Source of the DNA: Sanguibacter keddieii
Lineage (GTDB): Bacteria; Actinomycetota; Actinomycetes; Actinomycetales; Actinomycetaceae
DNA length: 64,000 nt
Assembly (NCBI RefSeq): GCF_001064145.1
Contig: NZ_JVOJ01000010.1
Coordinates: 30,973-94,972, forward strand
Direction: 5' to 3'
Part shown: positions 49,337 to 58,269 of the stretch, in pieces
How the letters are laid out: each line of letters begins with the position of its first letter
Position numbering within the stretch: the first letter of the stretch is position 1
Translations under genes and position numbers: made by a program
Notes under the pieces: generated by a model
The model's database searches: none
Told to the model about the DNA's origin: nothing
The model's input: only the letters and a program-made list of their open reading frames with translations

Positions 49337-50643
49337 CGCGTGCCTTCCTTTCGATCAAGCAGGACCTTGAAGTCGCGCATGGCCGTGTAATTGAGGAGCA
49401 TCTCGACGCGGCCGGGCTCGCACGCGGCCAGGGCGTCCATGGGTAGCGGGGCGAGGTCGCAGTGGACGCCGGCGTATTCGAGGCGCACGGCCAGGTCGGC
49501 GCCGCGCTCACCGCAGGCGACGACGCGGCGGCCAGGCTGCTTGACGGCGGAAAAGTCGACGTCCCACAGCCAGGAGAGGTCCTGACCGTCGGGCACCTGG
49601 CCGTTAACGCCGATGACAACCTGATCGACGCGCGGGTCGATCATCGTCATAGCTTCCTGCCATCCGGCGGGGTTTTTGGCGAGCATGAGGCGCGCGCTGC
49701 GTCCGTTGACATCGTGGACGGAGTAGCGTCCCGCGACTTCGGTGACACTGCTGACGGCCGCGGCGGCAGCCGCGGGGTCGATGCCCATCGCGACGGCGGC
49801 GGCGACGGCCTGTGCAGCATTGCCGAGGTTGGCGCGCCCGGGAAGCTTCAGCTCGAGGGGGACGCTGACGCCGTCCGGTCCACGCAGCGTCGCGCGCGGA
49901 CCCTCCGGGGCCAGCTCGACGTCCTCAAGCCACCACTGAGGCTGTGGACGGACGCTGAGCTCAGGCAGAGCCTCGCCGTCGAAAGCGGGGATCAGGTGCC
50001 AGTCCTCGCCGGAGCGCACGACGCGGCCGCCGCGCGGATACGCCGCGGAGTCCCCTCCCCAACCGGCACCCGCAGCCACCCACACGACGTTCGGGTTGTC
50101 GGCGGCGGCCGAGACGATGAGGGGGTCGTCGCAGTTGGCGACGACGATGGCATCCGAATGGGCCGAGGCGCCGTCACGCAGGCGACGCTCGACAGAGCCG
50201 ATTTCGCCGACGCGATCGAGCTGATCGCGCGAGAGGTTCAGGTACACGAAGACCGCCGGATTGACGTCAGCGGCGACGGCGGGCACGTGCATCTCGTCGA
50301 CCTCGAGGGCGGCTCGCGTCGCCCCCGTGCCCTGCATGAGGGCCGTCAGGACACCGGAGGTCATGTTATCGCCGTTGATGTTCGAGGCGACGGGCCCCGC
50401 GCTTTCGAGCGCCGCGCGCACCATACGCGTGGTCGTCGACTTTCCGTTCGTACCGGTCACGATGACGGAGGAGTAGGGGGCAGCCAGTTCCTCGAGGAGC
50501 TTCGGCGAGATGCGCATGGCAACCTCGCCGCCGATCATGCCGCCGGATCCGCGCCCGAGGGCCCGGGAGGCGAAGCGGGCGGCACCGCCGGCCGCTTTGG
50601 CCACGCGCGAGCGCACCGAGAGGTGATGCGAAGATTTCGTCAT
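49333..50643 (-). CDS. murT: lipid II isoglutaminyl synthase, ligase subunit MurT
   Basis: 436 aa. Mur-ligase fold with the P-loop TGTNGKSTTTRMVRAALE, VFVYLNLSRDQLDR and a C-terminal DUF1727 domain (MLAKNPAGWQEAM, LSWLWDVDFS). It activates D-Glu of the stem peptide with ATP, and GatD supplies the ammonia. In related MurT proteins a four-Cys zinc ribbon is inserted in the middle domain; here the corresponding stretch reads AAYPRGGRVVRSGEDWHLIP with no Cys, so the ribbon appears lost. Confidence 0.94.
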   Translation of the reverse strand: MTKSSHHLSVRSRVAKAAGGAARFASRALGRGSGGMIGGEVAMRISPKLLEELAAPYSSVIVTGTNGKSTTTRMVRAALESAGPVASNINGDNMTSGVLTALMQGTGATRAALEVDEMHVPAVAADVNPAVFVYLNLSRDQLDRVGEIGSVERRLRDGASAHSDAIVVANCDDPLIVSAAADNPNVVWVAAGAGWGGDSAAYPRGGRVVRSGEDWHLIPAFDGEALPELSVRPQPQWWLEDVELAPEGPRATLRGPDGVSVPLELKLPGRANLGNAAQAVAAAVAMGIDPAAAAAAVSSVTEVAGRYSVHDVNGRSARLMLAKNPAGWQEAMTMIDPRVDQVVIGVNGQVPDGQDLSWLWDVDFSAVKQPGRRVVACGERGADLAVRLEYAGVHCDLAPLPMDALAACEPGRVEMLLNYTAMRDFKVLLDRKEGTR

Positions 50644-51057
50644 GCGTCCACGTTAACGCATGCGGGGCGTCGGTCGCGCCGTTGAGGCATCTCAACCCTT
50701 TCTATCAGGACACAGGCGAGGGGTGCCGTGGGCGTCGCTATCCGCGCGCGACACGCTAATACGCACCTGACCCGCGCAGATAGTTACGTATTGCATACCG
50801 ACGTTATCCACACCATCTCTCTGTGACGGCATCGATATATCCCACCGGTTAATAACGGCCAGTCAGACGCCGAACAGCGCCGCCCCAACATCTCACAACA
50901 TGAGCAATCACAAGGAAAACGCCCACCCATTGAATAATTGCAGGTCAGATGGTATTTCTAAAAAATAGTTGCAAATCTGACGCACGTATTTCGCGCACCC
51001 CCTGCACGTTTGCGCCAAGCGGCCCACGCCCCAACAATCGACTATCAAAACCGGTCG

Positions 51058-51195
51058 TGACCTGGTAAAACTATGTTCAGCAGGCGAAAGCCTGTTGCCT
51101 GTTCCAGGCTTCGGTCGGAGATCCTGTGTGCCCCCGGATCCTCGATCGAATTACGCTGCGGGACCCATCCAGTGGATGGGTCCCGCAGTCCTTTA
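51058..51195 (+). ncRNA. candidate structured small RNA
   Basis: Starting near 51058 the plus strand has the GNRA-capped hairpin CAGGCGAAAGCCTG, a second stem GATCC/GGATC whose loop ends in five C residues, and a 15-bp terminator hairpin (51156-51188) followed by TCCTTTAT. No rightward gene precedes the terminator, so it could end a small transcript. I could not match it to a known RNA family, and the terminator may instead belong to hspR. Confidence 0.35.
51156..51188. terminator. terminator of hspR and/or of the candidate small RNA
   Basis: CTGCGGGACCCATCC and GGATGGGTCCCGCAG form a perfect 15-bp stem around AGT. It lies 20 bp past the hspR stop. The T-rich side (TCCTTTAT) is on the plus strand. 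Confidence 0.88.
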
Positions 51196-51207
51196 TGTCT
51201 CGGCGTC

Positions 51208-51762
51208 CTAGCGGCGAGGGACGATCGTCCCCTCAATCACCGCGCGCGCCTTCGATCGTGGCGCAGCCGGAAGCGTAGAACGCGCCGGGGTCTCGGCAGA
51301 GGCGAGCGCCGCGAGCGCCCGCACCGGATTCCACACGGTGAGAGAGCCGCCAGAGCGAGCCTCAGACCTCGAGGAGCTATCCCACGGGCGCTGGCCTCGT
51401 CGCATCGGCATGACCTGACCGTCCGCAGACGCAGCGAACACGCGATTACGCTTGGCTTCGGCCGCGGCGACCGCCCCACGCAGGGCGTCCCGCTCCTCTT
51501 CCAGGGCCTCGACGCGGCGCTCGAGCTCGAGGATGCGTCGGATGCCCGCCAGGTTGATGCCATCTTCCTGGCTCATGCGCTGCACGTCGCGCAGGCGCTG
51601 CACGTCGCGCTTCGTGTAGCGGCGCCCCCGCCCTTTGGTGCGGGCGGGGATCACCAGGCCGAGACGGTCGTACTGGCGCAGGGTCTGCGGATGCATGCCC
51701 GCCAGCTCGGCTGCAACCGAGATGACGAACGTTACCGCATCGTCCGATCCAGTCGTCGCCAC
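51208..51762 (-). CDS. hspR: heat-shock repressor HspR (MerR family)
   Basis: 184 aa. The MerR-type DNA-binding domain VISVAAELAGMHPQTLRQYDRLGLV with GRGRRYTKRDVQRLRDVQ fills residues 13-65, followed by a coiled coil (ILELERRVEALEEERDALRG). HspR binds HAIR sequences, with DnaK as corepressor, and closes the dnaK operon. The final 75 residues are an unusually long, variable Ala/Ser/Arg tail. The gene begins 3 bp after dnaJ. Confidence 0.96.
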   Translation of the reverse strand: MATTGSDDAVTFVISVAAELAGMHPQTLRQYDRLGLVIPARTKGRGRRYTKRDVQRLRDVQRMSQEDGINLAGIRRILELERRVEALEEERDALRGAVAAAEAKRNRVFAASADGQVMPMRRGQRPWDSSSRSEARSGGSLTVWNPVRALAALASAETPARSTLPAAPRSKARAVIEGTIVPRR

Positions 51763-51765
51763 GGC

Positions 51766-52815
51766 TTACTCCTGCGCAGCCTCGGCCAGGGTGGCGCGAA
51801 CGTCGAGGTCGCCCTCGGCCTGCGCCATCTCCTTCGCGAGCTTCTTGAGCTCGCGGCCCGGCTTCTCGGGGACCCGGATGGCAACGCGGGCAATCAGGTC
51901 ACCCGTCGCCTTGGAGGTCTTCACACCCCCGCCGCGCACGCGAATCTCGGCGCCCGAGGAGGAGCCCGCGGGCACCTTGACCGTGGCCGTGTTGCCGTCG
52001 ATCATCGGCACGTCGACGACAGCACCGAGGATGGCCTCGGGCACGGTCACGGGCAGGGAGACGACAAGGTCGTCGCCCTCGCGCGAGAACACGGGATGCG
52101 GCTTGACGGTCACGGCGACCTCGAGGTCACCGGCGGGACCGCCGTGTGTACCGGGCTTGCCGTGCCCCTTGACGCGGACCTTCTGGCCGTCCTTGATACC
52201 TGCGGGAATGCGGACCTTGATCGGAGAGCCGCCGACCTTGATGGTCAGGGTCGCGCCGTTGAGGGCCTGACGGAAGGAAATCGCCAGCTTCGCGCGCACG
52301 GTCCCACCCTTTTCGGGGGTCGGCGCGCTACGCGGGGCGTGACCACCACCGAAGGACGAGCCGTAGGGGTCGCCCCCAAATCGCGCGCTCGCGCCACCGC
52401 CACCGCCGAAGATGCCGGAGAGGATGTCCTCGAAGCCAGCCCCGCCGCCGGGCATGCCGGAGGTCTGGAAGCGCACGTTATGGCCGCCGCCACCGAAACC
52501 GCCGCCGCCACCGAAGGCCCCGAAGAGATCCTCGAAGCCGCCCGCGCCGCCCGATCCGGCGGAGAAGCGCGCCCCGCCGCTAGCCATCGCGCGGATCGCG
52601 TCATAGCGCTTGCGATCCTCGTCGTTGGACAGGACGGCGTATGCCTCGCCAATTTCCTTGAACTTGGCCTCAGCGGCCTTGTCGCCCGGGTTCTGATCCG
52701 GGTGCCACTGCCGAGCCAGCTTGCGGTAGGCCTTCGTAATGGCCTTCTTGTCCGCCGTCTTATCAACTCCGAGGACCTTGTAGAAGTCCTTGGAGAACCA
52801 ATCCTGTTCACTCAC
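51766..52815 (-). CDS. dnaJ: DnaJ-type co-chaperone without zinc domain
   Basis: 349 aa. J-domain with His38-Pro-Asp in ARQWHPDQNPG, a Gly/Phe-rich linker (about 80-165, repeated GGGG and FGG), and two C-terminal substrate domains (VRAKLAISFRQALNGA to GDLIARVAIRVP). It has no cysteine, so the CxxCxGxG zinc region of classical DnaJ is absent and the protein is a CbpA/type II form. It lies between grpE and hspR in the operon and stimulates DnaK ATPase. Confidence 0.95.
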   Translation of the reverse strand: MSEQDWFSKDFYKVLGVDKTADKKAITKAYRKLARQWHPDQNPGDKAAEAKFKEIGEAYAVLSNDEDRKRYDAIRAMASGGARFSAGSGGAGGFEDLFGAFGGGGGFGGGGHNVRFQTSGMPGGGAGFEDILSGIFGGGGGASARFGGDPYGSSFGGGHAPRSAPTPEKGGTVRAKLAISFRQALNGATLTIKVGGSPIKVRIPAGIKDGQKVRVKGHGKPGTHGGPAGDLEVAVTVKPHPVFSREGDDLVVSLPVTVPEAILGAVVDVPMIDGNTATVKVPAGSSSGAEIRVRGGGVKTSKATGDLIARVAIRVPEKPGRELKKLAKEMAQAEGDLDVRATLAEAAQE

Positions 52816-52854
52816 GCGCGTGTCACCTCTCTTTCAGTTGCGAGCGTGTCGATG

Positions 52855-53511
52855 TCATTCAGGGTTGTTCACCAGCACCTTCGCGGCGCGCACGACGCGT
52901 TCGCCACGGCGGTAGCCGCTCGTGAGGACCTGCCCGATGACGGGATGGTCGACGTCCGGGCTGGTGGTCGCCATGAGGGCATCGTGCAGTGCGGGGTCGA
53001 AGTCGTCGCCCTCGGCGCCGTAGCGCTCGAGCTCGAAACGCGTCTTGAGCGTCTCCTCGAGCTTCGTGGCGATCGACGCGAAGGGACCGTCTTCCAGGTC
53101 GCCGTGCGCGCGGGCGGCGGCGATGTCGTCGAGAACGCTGATGAGCGACTCGATGACCTCGTCCTGACCCGCGGTCTTATGACCGGGGATGGCCTCCTTG
53201 GAGCGGCGCACGTAGTTGGCGTACTCCTGGCCCTGGTTGTACAGCTCCGCGTTGGCGCGGGCCAGCTGATCCTCGACGCTCGCGATGCGCTCGAGGGCCT
53301 TCGCAAGGTCAGAGTCCTCGACCTGCTCCTCGAAGGCACTCATGTCGTCGGTCGAACCCTCGGACGGGGCCTGGGCCGCGTCATTCGCGTCGGGTGCGGT
53401 CTCGTTGTTCTCGGCCGCCTGGCCGGCCGGGGCCGACTCGACAGAGTCGGCCCCGGCGACGTTGGCGTCTTCGTTGGGCGCCGAGAAACCGTTGGTTTCT
53501 TCGGTGCTCAC
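52855..53511 (-). CDS. grpE: nucleotide exchange factor GrpE
   Basis: 218 aa from a GTG at 53511 that overlaps the dnaK stop (GTGA). The first 60 residues are acidic and disordered, followed by a long coiled coil ([35 protein letters not shown]) and the beta domain ending [19 protein letters not shown]. It releases ADP from DnaK. Confidence 0.96.
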   Translation of the reverse strand: MSTEETNGFSAPNEDANVAGADSVESAPAGQAAENNETAPDANDAAQAPSEGSTDDMSAFEEQVEDSDLAKALERIASVEDQLARANAELYNQGQEYANYVRRSKEAIPGHKTAGQDEVIESLISVLDDIAAARAHGDLEDGPFASIATKLEETLKTRFELERYGAEGDDFDPALHDALMATTSPDVDHPVIGQVLTSGYRRGERVVRAAKVLVNNPE

Positions 53512-55343
53512 TTGTTGTCCTCGTCAACGATCTCGGCGTCCACGACGTCGTCCTGCGCGGGCGCGGACTGGGCACCAGCCTCGTCGGCCTGCTGCTTGGC
53601 GTAGATCTCCTGGCCGATCTTCATGCCGGACTCGGACAGGGTCGCCATGGTGGTCTTCACGGCCTCGATGTCGTCACCCTTGAGGGCTTCCTTGACGGCG
53701 TCGACATCCTTCTGGACGGACTCGCGGGTCTCCTCGGAGATCTTGTCGGCCTCGTCCTTGAGCAGCTTCTCCGTCGCGTAGACGGCCTGCTCAGCCTGGT
53801 TGCGGGTGTCGGCCTCTTCGCGGCGCTTCTTGTCCTCGGCGGCGTGCTCCTCGGCCTCGCGCACCATGCGGTCGATGTCTTCCTTGGGCAGGGAGGAACC
53901 GCCGGTGATCGTCACCGACTGCTCCTTGCCGGTGCCACGGTCCTTCGCGGAGACGTGAACGATGCCGTTCGCGTCAATGTCGAAAGTAACCTCGATCTGC
54001 GGCACGCCGCGGGGGGCCGGGGCGATGCCGGACAGCTCGAAGGTGCCGAGCAGCTTGTTGTCACGGGCGAACTCACGCTCGCCCTGGTAGACCTGGATGA
54101 GCACGGAGGGCTGGCCGTCCTCGGCGGTGGAGAAGATCTCCGAGGCCTTGGTCGGGATGGCCGTGTTGCGGTCGATGAGCTTGGTCATGACGCCGCCCTT
54201 GGTCTCGATGCCGAGCGACAGCGGGGTCACGTCGATGAGCAGGACGTCCTTGCGGTCACCCTGGATGACGCCGGCCTGCAGGGCGGCGCCCACGGCGACG
54301 ACCTCATCGGGGTTGACACCCTTGTTGGGCTCGCGGCCGCCGGTCAACTCCTTGACGACCTCGGTGACGGCTGGCATACGGGTGGAACCACCGACGAGAA
54401 CGACGTGGTCGATCTCGGAGACGGTCACGCCGGCCTCGGCCATGACGTCACGGAAGGGCTTCTTGGTGCGCTCGAGCAGGTCGGAGGTCAGCTCCTCAAA
54501 CTTGGCGCGCGTCAGGGACTCATCCAGGTGGATGGGGCCGTCGGCGGTCATCGACAGGTACTGCAGCGAAATGTTCGTGGAGGTCGCGGAGGACAGCTCC
54601 TTCTTCGCCTGCTCGGCAGCTTCCTTCAGGCGCTGGAGGGCGACCGCATCCTTGGACAGGTCGGCGCCGGTCTTGGCCTTCACCTGGTCGATCAGCCAGT
54701 TGACAATGCGCTGATCCCAGTCGTCGCCACCCAGGTGGTTGTCGCCGGAGGTGGCGCGCACCTGGATGGTGGAGAAGCCGTCGTCATCCTTGCCCACCTC
54801 GAGGAGGGACACGTCGAAGGTGCCGCCACCGAGGTCGAAGACCAGGATGAGCTCGTCTTCCTTACCCTTTTCGAGGCCGTATGCCAGGGCCGCGGCGGTG
54901 GGCTCGTTGACGATGCGCTCGACCTTGAGGCCGGCGATCTGACCGGCGTCCTTGGTGGCCTGGCGCTGAGCGTCGTTGAAGTAGGCGGGGACGGTGATGA
55001 CGGCCTCGGTGACGGGCTCGCCCAGGTAGGCCTCGGCGTCAGCCTTCAGCTTCATGAGGATGCGCGCGGAGATTTCCTGCGCGGTGTACTTCTTGCCGTC
55101 GATCTCCGTGGTCCAGTCAGTGCCCATGTGGCGCTTGACGGAGGAGATGGTGCGGTCAACGTTGGTGACCGCCTGACGCTTGGCGATTTCGCCGACCAGG
55201 ACCTCGCCGGTCTTGGAGAAGGCGACGACCGAGGGGGTCGTACGAGCGCCTTCAGCGTTCGGGATGATGGTGGGCTCGCCGCCTTCGAGGACGGCGATAG
55301 CGGAGTTGGTGGTGCCGAGGTCGATACCGACTGCACGTGCCAT
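53508..55343 (-). CDS. dnaK: Hsp70 chaperone DnaK
   Basis: 611 aa from the ATG at 55343 ([18 protein letters not shown]). ATPase domain motifs [23 protein letters not shown] and [12 protein letters not shown], then the substrate domain ([15 protein letters not shown]) and the lid, ending in an acidic tail ([10 protein letters not shown]). It heads the dnaK-grpE-dnaJ-hspR operon. Three HAIR operators upstream predict HspR repression and heat induction. Confidence 0.98.
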   Translation of the reverse strand: MARAVGIDLGTTNSAIAVLEGGEPTIIPNAEGARTTPSVVAFSKTGEVLVGEIAKRQAVTNVDRTISSVKRHMGTDWTTEIDGKKYTAQEISARILMKLKADAEAYLGEPVTEAVITVPAYFNDAQRQATKDAGQIAGLKVERIVNEPTAAALAYGLEKGKEDELILVFDLGGGTFDVSLLEVGKDDDGFSTIQVRATSGDNHLGGDDWDQRIVNWLIDQVKAKTGADLSKDAVALQRLKEAAEQAKKELSSATSTNISLQYLSMTADGPIHLDESLTRAKFEELTSDLLERTKKPFRDVMAEAGVTVSEIDHVVLVGGSTRMPAVTEVVKELTGGREPNKGVNPDEVVAVGAALQAGVIQGDRKDVLLIDVTPLSLGIETKGGVMTKLIDRNTAIPTKASEIFSTAEDGQPSVLIQVYQGEREFARDNKLLGTFELSGIAPAPRGVPQIEVTFDIDANGIVHVSAKDRGTGKEQSVTITGGSSLPKEDIDRMVREAEEHAAEDKKRREEADTRNQAEQAVYATEKLLKDEADKISEETRESVQKDVDAVKEALKGDDIEAVKTTMATLSESGMKIGQEIYAKQQADEAGAQSAPAQDDVVDAEIVDEDNK

Positions 55344-55446
55344 GGTTGTTGTCCTTTCGTTCACGAGGCCGTCGCCGCTTGCGGGGCGGCTCGCGTTGGT
55401 CTGTTGTACTGGTCTGCTGTGGGCGCCGGGAGGATCCCGACGCATC

Positions 55447-55467
55447 CTTGAGTCTGATGTACTCAAC
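55447..55467 (-). promoter_or_regulatory. HAIR operator 1 of dnaK
   Basis: CTTGAGT-N7-ACTCAAC, a near-perfect HAIR, 104 bp upstream of the dnaK start. Confidence 0.95.
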
Positions 55468-55509
55468 TTTAGGAGCCGGGTTTTTATTCCGCAACCCGAA
55501 GCCCTCAAA

Positions 55510-55530
55510 CTTGAGTCTGATGTACTCAAC
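55510..55530 (-). promoter_or_regulatory. HAIR operator 2 of dnaK
   Basis: CTTGAGT-N7-ACTCAAC with the same CTGATGT spacer as operator 1, 63 bp (six helical turns) away. Confidence 0.95.
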
Positions 55531-55588
55531 TTTGCTGGGCTGGCTTTTATTCCATCGCCGAACCCCTCAAAGCGTGAGTCACTCAAAA

Positions 55589-55609
55589 CCTGAGTCTGAT
55601 GTACTCAAC
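55589..55609 (-). promoter_or_regulatory. HAIR operator 3 of dnaK
   Basis: CCTGAGT-N7-ACTCAAC, same spacer as the other two, 79 bp further upstream. A spacerless palindrome TGAGTCACTCA lies beside it at 55575-55585. Confidence 0.9.
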
Positions 55610-55817
55610 TCTGTTTTCTCACTTTTATTCCGCTCCACCTGGCTAGACGAAACACGGCCTAGCACTCCCACAAGTTTCATAGTGTCAAGCATGCGTAAGC
55701 GAAACGAAAGCCGGTCGTAAGTTTTTGCAAAATTCGAAAGTGGCGTACTACACCCCTACTCTGGCAAACTGGTAACGCTCTCAACGACCGAGAGTCCCGT
55801 CAATCAATGGAGACTTG

Positions 55818-58190
55818 ATGCGCATCACGAAACGACTGGCTGGCAGCCTCCTTGCCGGCCTACTGACACTAGGAATGGCAGGTCCCGCCTTGGCCGACAC
55901 GCCAGCAGCCGACGGTGCCCAGTCCGGCACCACCGCCCCCCAAACCACCTACGACGCGCGCTACGCGATCCCCGCAGCCATCCCCGCCTCCAGCGAAGCG
56001 AAGGTCGCGCAGTGGCAGGACATGAAGTACGCCATGTTCATCCACTGGGGCGTCTACTCCTCCTACGCAGGCTGGTACAAGGGCCAGAAGCAGGAAGTCG
56101 GCTACCCCGAGCAGATAAAGGCGTGGGGCCACCAGCAGACCTGGGATCAGCGAATCCCACTGCAGGGAATTCCCCGCGACGAGTACCTGGCCACCGCCCA
56201 GACCTTCGAGGCCCCCAACTTCGACGCAACCGCGTGGTGTCAGCAGGCCAAGGACAGCGGCATGAAGATGCTGCTCATCACCTCCAAGCACCACGACGGC
56301 TTCGCCATGTGGAATACGGATACGACCGACTACAACTTCACGAAGCAGTCACCCACGCACCGCGACCCGATCCTCGAGCTGTCGCAGGCCTGCAAGAAGG
56401 TCGGCATCAAGTTCGGCCTCTACTTCTCCAACATCGACTGGGAGAAGCAGCCCGAGAACCCGTGGATGAACGACAACACCCTGGACGAAGATGGCTACAT
56501 GGAGTACATCCATGCTCAGCTCAAGGAACTCCTCGGCGGCAAGTACGGCGAAATCACCGAGCTCTGGTACGACATGGGCAAGCCGAACCCTCAGCAGTCC
56601 GACCAGCTGCGTACATGGGCCCACGAGCTCCAGCCGAACATCATGATCAACTCCCGCGTGGGCAACGACCGCGCGGACTTCGAGGTCGGCTGGGACAACG
56701 AGATGCAGTCCGAGCAGACCCAGGGCCCCTGGGAATCGGCCGTGTCGATCTTCCACAAGACCTGGGGCTACGCCAACTGGGACGACGCTGCTCCCAAGTT
56801 CAAGGACACCGGCTACCCGGACTACTCCGAGGAAGACTGGGACCACATGATCGACGTCGACAACACGACGGCGTTGCGTAAGGCCCCCGGCGGTGCCCAC
56901 ACCAAGACCACCGAGATCGTGGGCAACATGTTCTCGACCGTCGCCCTGGGCGGTCAGTTCCTCTTCAACGTCGGCCCGAAGTTCGACGGCTCCTACGATC
57001 CGTGGGACGCCTCTGTCCTCAAGGGCATCGGCGACTGGAACCGCGCCCACCCCGGCATTCTGAGCAACTCGCGCCCGACCCACTTCCCCATCGAAACCTG
57101 GGGCAAGACCATGGTCGATGACTCCCACATCTACCTGGGCATCGAAAAGTGGCCCGCCGACGGCACGATCACGCTGCGCGGCGCCGGCGCCAACGACATC
57201 TCCTCGGTGAAGCTGGACGGCTCCGACGCGCCCCTGACCTACAAGGTCGAGGGCAACGACCTCGTCGTCACGCTGCCCACGCAGCCCGACGAGATCCTCC
57301 CCGTCGTCACGGTCACCACGAACGGCGCGCCCAACTACGTGCCCACCGGCCTGACCACCATCGGCACCGAGGCGACCACGATCCCCGCCTCCGGCCTCGA
57401 AAAGTTCAAGGCCCCCACCCCCAAGACCGGCGAGACCAGCTTCACGGCCTCCATCACCTCCGGTGACAAGGTCGCCTCGGGCGTGAGCGTTGCCTTCGAC
57501 ACCGAGGGCTTCACGGACGCCTACGCGAAGTACAAGGTCACCGTCGACGGACAGGTCATCAAGGGCCTGACGGTCGCCGAGCTCAAGGAGGGCGTCGGCC
57601 CCTTCACCATCGGAGCGAACCAGACCGCTCGCGTGACCCTCGAGTACGACAACCCGACGTACGCCCTCAAGGGCTTCGGCAAGGACACGACCGTCAAGTC
57701 GGTCACCGTCAAGGCCGAGAAGCTCTCGACCCCCGCAGTGACCGTCGAGCCTTCGAGCGTCGAGGCCGGCAAGACCGTCACCGTGAAGGGCACGGGCTTC
57801 GCGCCCGAATCCGCCGTGACGATCACGCTGCACTCTGAGCCCGTCGAGGTCGGCACCGCCACCACCGACGCCAGCGGCGACTTCACCGCTGAGGTGACGG
57901 TCCCCGCCGACACCGAGGCCGGCGAGCACACGGTCATCGCCGCGTCTGACACACCCACTGTGACGGCCTCCGCGCCGCTGACGGTCACCGCGCCCCCGGC
58001 ACCCGCCGAGGACCCGAGCGCCGCTCCGAGCGCGCAGCCCTCCGCAGCCCCCTCCCCCGCCCCCGAACAGAGCGGCAAGGGCGGCCTGGCACGCACCGGC
58101 ACCAACGCGCTGCTCGCTGTGGCAGCCGCGCTGATCGCCGCGGGAGCGGGCACGGCGTTCATCCGCCGCTCGCGCCTGGCCAAGTCCTAA
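55818..58190 (+). CDS. sortase-anchored GH29 alpha-L-fucosidase
   Basis: 790 aa from the ATG at 55818 with GGAG upstream. Signal peptide (MRITKRLAGSLLAGLLTLGM, cleavage near PALA), GH29 catalytic domain from about residue 40 to 480 with FIHWGVYSSYAGWY, TSKHHDGFAMW and the likely nucleophile Asp in ELWYDMGKP, then two beta-rich domains (the second with VEAGKTVTVKGTGFAPES, about 645-725), an Ala/Pro/Ser linker and the sorting signal LARTG, a hydrophobic helix and RRSRLAKS. LAxTG-type signals are used by class E sortases in actinobacteria. It would release fucose from host glycans at the cell surface. Confidence 0.93.
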   Translation: MRITKRLAGSLLAGLLTLGMAGPALADTPAADGAQSGTTAPQTTYDARYAIPAAIPASSEAKVAQWQDMKYAMFIHWGVYSSYAGWYKGQKQEVGYPEQIKAWGHQQTWDQRIPLQGIPRDEYLATAQTFEAPNFDATAWCQQAKDSGMKMLLITSKHHDGFAMWNTDTTDYNFTKQSPTHRDPILELSQACKKVGIKFGLYFSNIDWEKQPENPWMNDNTLDEDGYMEYIHAQLKELLGGKYGEITELWYDMGKPNPQQSDQLRTWAHELQPNIMINSRVGNDRADFEVGWDNEMQSEQTQGPWESAVSIFHKTWGYANWDDAAPKFKDTGYPDYSEEDWDHMIDVDNTTALRKAPGGAHTKTTEIVGNMFSTVALGGQFLFNVGPKFDGSYDPWDASVLKGIGDWNRAHPGILSNSRPTHFPIETWGKTMVDDSHIYLGIEKWPADGTITLRGAGANDISSVKLDGSDAPLTYKVEGNDLVVTLPTQPDEILPVVTVTTNGAPNYVPTGLTTIGTEATTIPASGLEKFKAPTPKTGETSFTASITSGDKVASGVSVAFDTEGFTDAYAKYKVTVDGQVIKGLTVAELKEGVGPFTIGANQTARVTLEYDNPTYALKGFGKDTTVKSVTVKAEKLSTPAVTVEPSSVEAGKTVTVKGTGFAPESAVTITLHSEPVEVGTATTDASGDFTAEVTVPADTEAGEHTVIAASDTPTVTASAPLTVTAPPAPAEDPSAAPSAQPSAAPSPAPEQSGKGGLARTGTNALLAVAAALIAAGAGTAFIRRSRLAKS

Positions 58191-58218
58191 GCACCGCGTG
58201 GGCTTAACCACCACAGAT

Positions 58219-58254
58219 GGGGGCGGGGCGTAGCTGACGCTGCGCCCCGCCCCC
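58219..58254 (+). terminator. terminator of the fucosidase gene
   Basis: GGGGGCGGGGCG and CGCCCCGCCCCC form a perfect 12-bp stem with a 12-nt loop, ending 15 bp before the rlmC start. Confidence 0.85.
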
Positions 58255-58269
58255 ACTTACACTTAGGGG

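Larger units (their letters stand above)
50644..51207. other. 564-bp gap with candidate small RNA and AT-rich hairpin
   Basis: No protein gene is supported. It contains one perfect DnaA-box word (TTATCCACA, 50804-50812), an AT-rich imperfect hairpin between about 50941 and 50983 (arms GTCAGAT and ATCTGAC), and the structured stretch 51058-51190 with a strong terminator. The murT promoter must lie near its left end. Confidence 0.5.
55344..55817. other. 474-bp divergent regulatory region, dnaK / fucosidase
   Basis: No genes. It holds the three HAIR operators and both divergent promoters. From about 55445 to 55760 it is A+T-rich compared with the flanks. Each HAIR copy is followed by a similar CAACT-N-T and a TTTTATTCC word, so the segment looks like a threefold duplicated module. 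Confidence 0.7.

Noticed and set aside
53394..55451. long plus-strand open frame of 685 codons
   Set aside because: It is the antisense shadow of dnaK, caused by GC-rich codon use. The same applies to long frames opposite groEL, clpB, the fucosidase, the GH4 gene and the DUF2520 gene.
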